From Streptomyces sp. SA15 (lineage in GTDB: Bacteria > Actinomycetota > Actinomycetes > Streptomycetales > Streptomycetaceae): a DNA stretch of 64,000 nucleotides. Positions 61,352 to 64,000 of the stretch are shown piece after piece (positions within the stretch are counted from its first letter, which is position 1; each line of letters begins with the position of its first letter). The position numbers and the translations under genes are program-made. The stretch lies in assembly GCF_002291145.1 (NCBI RefSeq), contig NZ_NTGE01000007.1:52418-116417 (forward strand), written 5' to 3'. The notes beneath the pieces are model-generated. The model had not been told where the DNA came from and made no database searches. It saw only the letters and a list, made by a program, of their open reading frames with translations.

Positions 61352-62770
61352 TCAGCCCATCTCCTCCAGCGCCTTGCCCTTCGTCTCCTTGACGTACTTG
61401 AGGACGAACGGGATCGAGAGCGCGGCGAAGACCGTGTAGATCACGTAGGTGAAGGAGAGGTTCCAGTCGGCCAGCGACGGGAAGCTGGCGGTGATGGCCC
61501 AGTTGGCGATCCACTGCGCGGCGGCGGCCACGCCCAGGGCGGCGGCGCGGATCTTGTTCGGGAACATCTCGCCGAGGAAGACCCAGACGACCACACCCCA
61601 GGACAGGGCGAAGAAGAGGACGAACACATGGGCGGCGATCAGGGCGATCCAGCCCTGCGTGGCCGGCAGCTTGCCGTCGACCAGGTTGTACGAGAACGCC
61701 CAGGCCTCCAGCGCGAGGCCGATCACCATGCCGACGGAGCCGATGAGGGCGAGCGGCTTACGGCCGATGCGGTCGACGAAGATCATGGCGATCACGGTGC
61801 CGACGATGTTGATGATCGACGTCGTGAACGAGTAGAAGAACGAGTCCGTCGGGTCGACGCCGACCGACTGCCACAGCGTCGAGGAGTAGTAGAACGCGAC
61901 GTTGATGCCGACGAACTGCTGGAAGACCGACAGGCCGATGCCGATCCAGACGATCGGCTTGAAGAAGAAGCTGCCGCCCAGCAGGTCCTTGAAGGTCGAC
62001 TTGTGCTCGCTCTTCATGGCGAGCTCGATCTCGGCGACGCGGGCGTCCAGGTCGATGTCCTTGCCCTCGACCTCGGTGAGGATCTCACGGGCGCGCTCGT
62101 GCTTGCCGACGGAGATCAGGAAGCGCGGGGACTCGGGGATGGCGAAGGAGAGCAGGCCGTACAGGACGGCCGGGACGACCATGACGCCGAGCATGACCTG
62201 CCAGGCCTCCAGGCCCATCAGTTTGCCGCGCTGGTCGCCGCCGGCGGCGTTCAGCAGACCCCAGTTGACCAGCTGCGACACGGCGATGCCGACGACGATC
62301 GCGGCCTGCTGGAAGGAGCCGAGGCGGCCGCGGTAGGCGGGCGGGGCGACCTCGGCGATGTAGGCGGGGCCGATCACGGAGGCCATGCCGATGGCGAAGC
62401 CGCCGACGATCCGCCAGAAGGCGAGGTCGTACAGCGAGAAGGGGAGCGCCGAGCCGACGGCGCTGACCGTGAAGAGGACCGCGGCGATCTGCATGCACCG
62501 GATGCGGCCGATGCGGTCGGCTATGCGGCCGGCGGTCGCCGCGCCGATGGCACAGCCGATCAGGGCGATGGCGATGACCTGCGCCAGGGCTGCCGACCCG
62601 ATGTCGTAGCGGCCGCGGATGGCCTCGACGGCTCCGTTGATCACGGAGCTGTCGTAGCCGAAGAGGAAACCGCCCATCGCGGCCGCCGCCGCGATGAAGA
62701 TGACGTGCCCGAGATGATCGGGGTGAGCCGTCCTGGCTCCTGACTTGGGTGCCTGCGTACTGCTGGTCAC
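61352..62770 (-). CDS. glcP: Glucose permease GlcP (sugar porter MFS)
   Basis: 472 residues from the GTG at 62770 (GGAG 5-6 bases upstream). Twelve membrane spans. MFS sugar-porter signatures: GGFLFGYDSSVINGA, RIADRIGRIR, PAYRGRLGSFQQ, PESPRFLI, FQQFVGINVAFYYS and KETKGKALEEMG at the C-terminus. It matches S. coelicolor GlcP, the main glucose importer that also links to carbon repression. A palindromic site is in its leader and a promoter with TTGACT lies upstream. Confidence 0.94.
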   Translation of the reverse strand: MTSSTQAPKSGARTAHPDHLGHVIFIAAAAAMGGFLFGYDSSVINGAVEAIRGRYDIGSAALAQVIAIALIGCAIGAATAGRIADRIGRIRCMQIAAVLFTVSAVGSALPFSLYDLAFWRIVGGFAIGMASVIGPAYIAEVAPPAYRGRLGSFQQAAIVVGIAVSQLVNWGLLNAAGGDQRGKLMGLEAWQVMLGVMVVPAVLYGLLSFAIPESPRFLISVGKHERAREILTEVEGKDIDLDARVAEIELAMKSEHKSTFKDLLGGSFFFKPIVWIGIGLSVFQQFVGINVAFYYSSTLWQSVGVDPTDSFFYSFTTSIINIVGTVIAMIFVDRIGRKPLALIGSVGMVIGLALEAWAFSYNLVDGKLPATQGWIALIAAHVFVLFFALSWGVVVWVFLGEMFPNKIRAAALGVAAAAQWIANWAITASFPSLADWNLSFTYVIYTVFAALSIPFVLKYVKETKGKALEEMG

Positions 62771-62793
62771 ATGTGCTCCTCGGGCCACCCCTC

Positions 62794-62810
62794 CAGGTAG
62801 GTGCTACCTG
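62794..62810 (-). promoter_or_regulatory. Inverted repeat in the glcP leader, operator candidate
   Basis: CAGGTAG-GTG-CTACCTG is a perfect 7+7 inverted repeat lying between the glcP promoter (62832-62859) and its start codon. It could bind a repressor; no known family site was recognised. Confidence 0.5.
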
Positions 62811-62831
62811 AAGGTAAATACGACGTTGCCG

Positions 62832-62859
62832 AGGCTATGCCTTCATGTTTCGAAGTCAA
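62832..62859 (-). promoter_or_regulatory. Probable glcP promoter
   Basis: On the minus strand TTGACT (62859-62854) and TAGCCT (62837-62832) are separated by 16 bp, a fair match to the vegetative consensus. Expected start near 62825 leaves a leader of about 55 bases. Confidence 0.6.
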
Positions 62860-62934
62860 CAGGGAGGCGGGTGTGAGTTTTGAGACACCAAAAGGCACGC
62901 CCGAAACGCGCATGCGTTCACTTCTTGAAGGGAA

Positions 62935-64000
62935 TCAGCGAAGCCGCTGGCTGATGACCTTCGAGACGCCATCGCCCTGCATGGACACGCCGTACAACGC
63001 GTCGGCGACCTCCATCGTCCGCTTCTGGTGCGTGATCACGATCAGCTGGGAGGCCTCCTGCAGCTCCTGCATGATGCGGATCAGCCGCTGGAGGTTGGTG
63101 TCGTCGAGCGCCGCCTCGACCTCGTCCATGACGTAGAACGGGCTGGGCCGCGCCTTGAAGATCGACACCAGCAGCGCCACGGCGGTCAGCGAGCGCTCGC
63201 CGCCCGACAGCAGGGACAGCCGCTTGACCTTCTTGCCCGGCGGACGCGCCTCGACATCGACACCCGTGGTGAGCATGTTGTCGGGATCGGTCAGGATCAG
63301 GCGCCCGTCACCGCCCGGGAACAGCCGGCTGAAGACGCCCTCGAACTCCCGGGCCGTGTCCCGGTAGGCCTCGGTGAAGACCTGCTCGACGCGCTCGTCG
63401 ACCTCCTTGACGACCTGGAGGAGGTCGGCCCGGGTCTTCTTGAGGTCCTCCAGTTGCTCGCTGAGGAACTGGTGGCGTTCCTCCAGCGCGGCGAACTCCT
63501 CCAGCGCCAGCGGGTTGACCTTGCCGAGCTGCTGGTAGGCCCGCTCGGCCGCCTTGAGCCGCTTCTCCTGCTCGGCCCGGTGGAACTGCTTCGGCTGGTT
63601 GCGCGGGTGCTCGGGGTCCTCCGGCAGTTCCTCGCCCTCGGCGGGGGGCGAGGGCGGCACCAGCTGGTGCGGGCCGTACTCGGCCACGAGCCCCGCCGGT
63701 TCGACACCGAGTTCCTCCAGCGCCTTGGTCTCCAGCTGCTCGATCCGCAGCCGTTTCTCGGCGCCGAGTACCTCGCCCCGGTGGACCGAATCCGTCAACT
63801 TGTCGAGCTCTGCCTTGAGATCGCGCCCCGCGCCCCGGGCGACGGTCAGCTCCTGCTCGCGCCGTGCCTTGGCGGCCTCGGCGGCGGACCGTTCCTCCTG
63901 CGCCCGGCCGAGGGAAACCTCGACGTGCGCGAGCAGCTGCCGCGCCCCGGAGGCGACGGCCTCCGCGACGGCCGCCTCGTGCCGCAGCCGGGCCCGACGC
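62935..64000 (-). CDS. smc: Chromosome segregation protein SMC, C-terminal part (5' end cut by window)
   Basis: Only the last about 355 residues are inside the window; the reading frame stays open to the right edge. The start of the visible part is coiled coil (Glu/Lys/Arg/Ala-rich heptads). The C-terminal head has the ABC signature LSGGERSLTAVALLVSIFKARPSPFYVMDE with Walker B and D-loop ALDDTNLQRL, then VITHQKRTMEVADALYGV. SMC forms the ring that compacts and segregates chromosomes. Gene order ftsY, glcP, smc is as in S. coelicolor. Confidence 0.95.
   Translation of the reverse strand, partial: RRARLRHEAAVAEAVASGARQLLAHVEVSLGRAQEERSAAEAAKARREQELTVARGAGRDLKAELDKLTDSVHRGEVLGAEKRLRIEQLETKALEELGVEPAGLVAEYGPHQLVPPSPPAEGEELPEDPEHPRNQPKQFHRAEQEKRLKAAERAYQQLGKVNPLALEEFAALEERHQFLSEQLEDLKKTRADLLQVVKEVDERVEQVFTEAYRDTAREFEGVFSRLFPGGDGRLILTDPDNMLTTGVDVEARPPGKKVKRLSLLSGGERSLTAVALLVSIFKARPSPFYVMDEVEAALDDTNLQRLIRIMQELQEASQLIVITHQKRTMEVADALYGVSMQGDGVSKVISQRLR

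Overview
This is a 64 kb window of high-GC actinobacterial chromosome, almost certainly from a Streptomyces. Third codon positions are strongly G/C biased and GTG starts are common. The window carries the developmental sigma factor whiG, the differentiation regulator nsdA, a glcP glucose permease and four tandem type I signal peptidases. From memory, the gene order follows the S. coelicolor chromosome core from about SCO5671 (left) down to SCO5577 (right); this was not checked against a database. No insertion sequence, prophage, CRISPR array, tRNA or rRNA gene was seen. The left edge cuts an FAD oxidase and the right edge cuts smc.

Left part (1-17.2 kb): a polyamine or putrescine uptake and catabolism region. 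A leftward operon encodes an aldehyde dehydrogenase, a Tat-type lipoprotein binding protein, an ATPase, two permeases and an FAD amine oxidase. A second aldehyde dehydrogenase, an Lrp/AsnC regulator and a PLP aminotransferase lie at 13.6-17.1 kb. Between them are a NADAR-family protein, a DUF4190-like membrane protein, an adenosine deaminase-family enzyme better read as 6-aminodeoxyfutalosine deaminase (menaquinone pathway), a small glycerophosphodiesterase, an unusual membrane-anchored ECF sigma factor and a secreted serine hydrolase.

17.2-27.8 kb: a degenerate ABC ATPase with its membrane partner, a VOC protein, a LOG-family protein, an LAETG sortase substrate behind a near-consensus promoter, and a thiamine ABC transporter (thiB-thiP-ATPase) behind a TPP riboswitch. 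rlmN and a SRPBCC protein follow.

27.8-35.5 kb: the translation and lipid block rpsB-tsf, pyrH-frr-cdsA (with a striking triplication of the cdsA 3' end), an M23 peptidase, a TetR regulator and whiG.

35.7-51.5 kb: dprA, comM-like yifB and yraN; a DUF2469 protein; the four signal peptidases with a NUDIX gene; the rpsP-khpA-rimM-trmD-rplS ribosome block; a SprT-like metalloprotein; a short archaeal/eukaryote-type prolyl-tRNA synthetase divergent from a methyltransferase; and ffh.

51.6-64 kb: the nitrogen module amtB-glnK-glnD, nsdA with an in-frame 9-bp repeat tract, a prim-pol protein, ftsY, a luciferase-like monooxygenase ending in a 16-bp tandem array, glcP and the 3' part of smc. Most of the window is conserved core. 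The best candidates for something undescribed are the single-chain sigma/anti-sigma/sensor protein, the cdsA tail triplication, the repeat arrays near thiB, nsdA and the LLM gene, and several uncharacterised operator-like palindromes.
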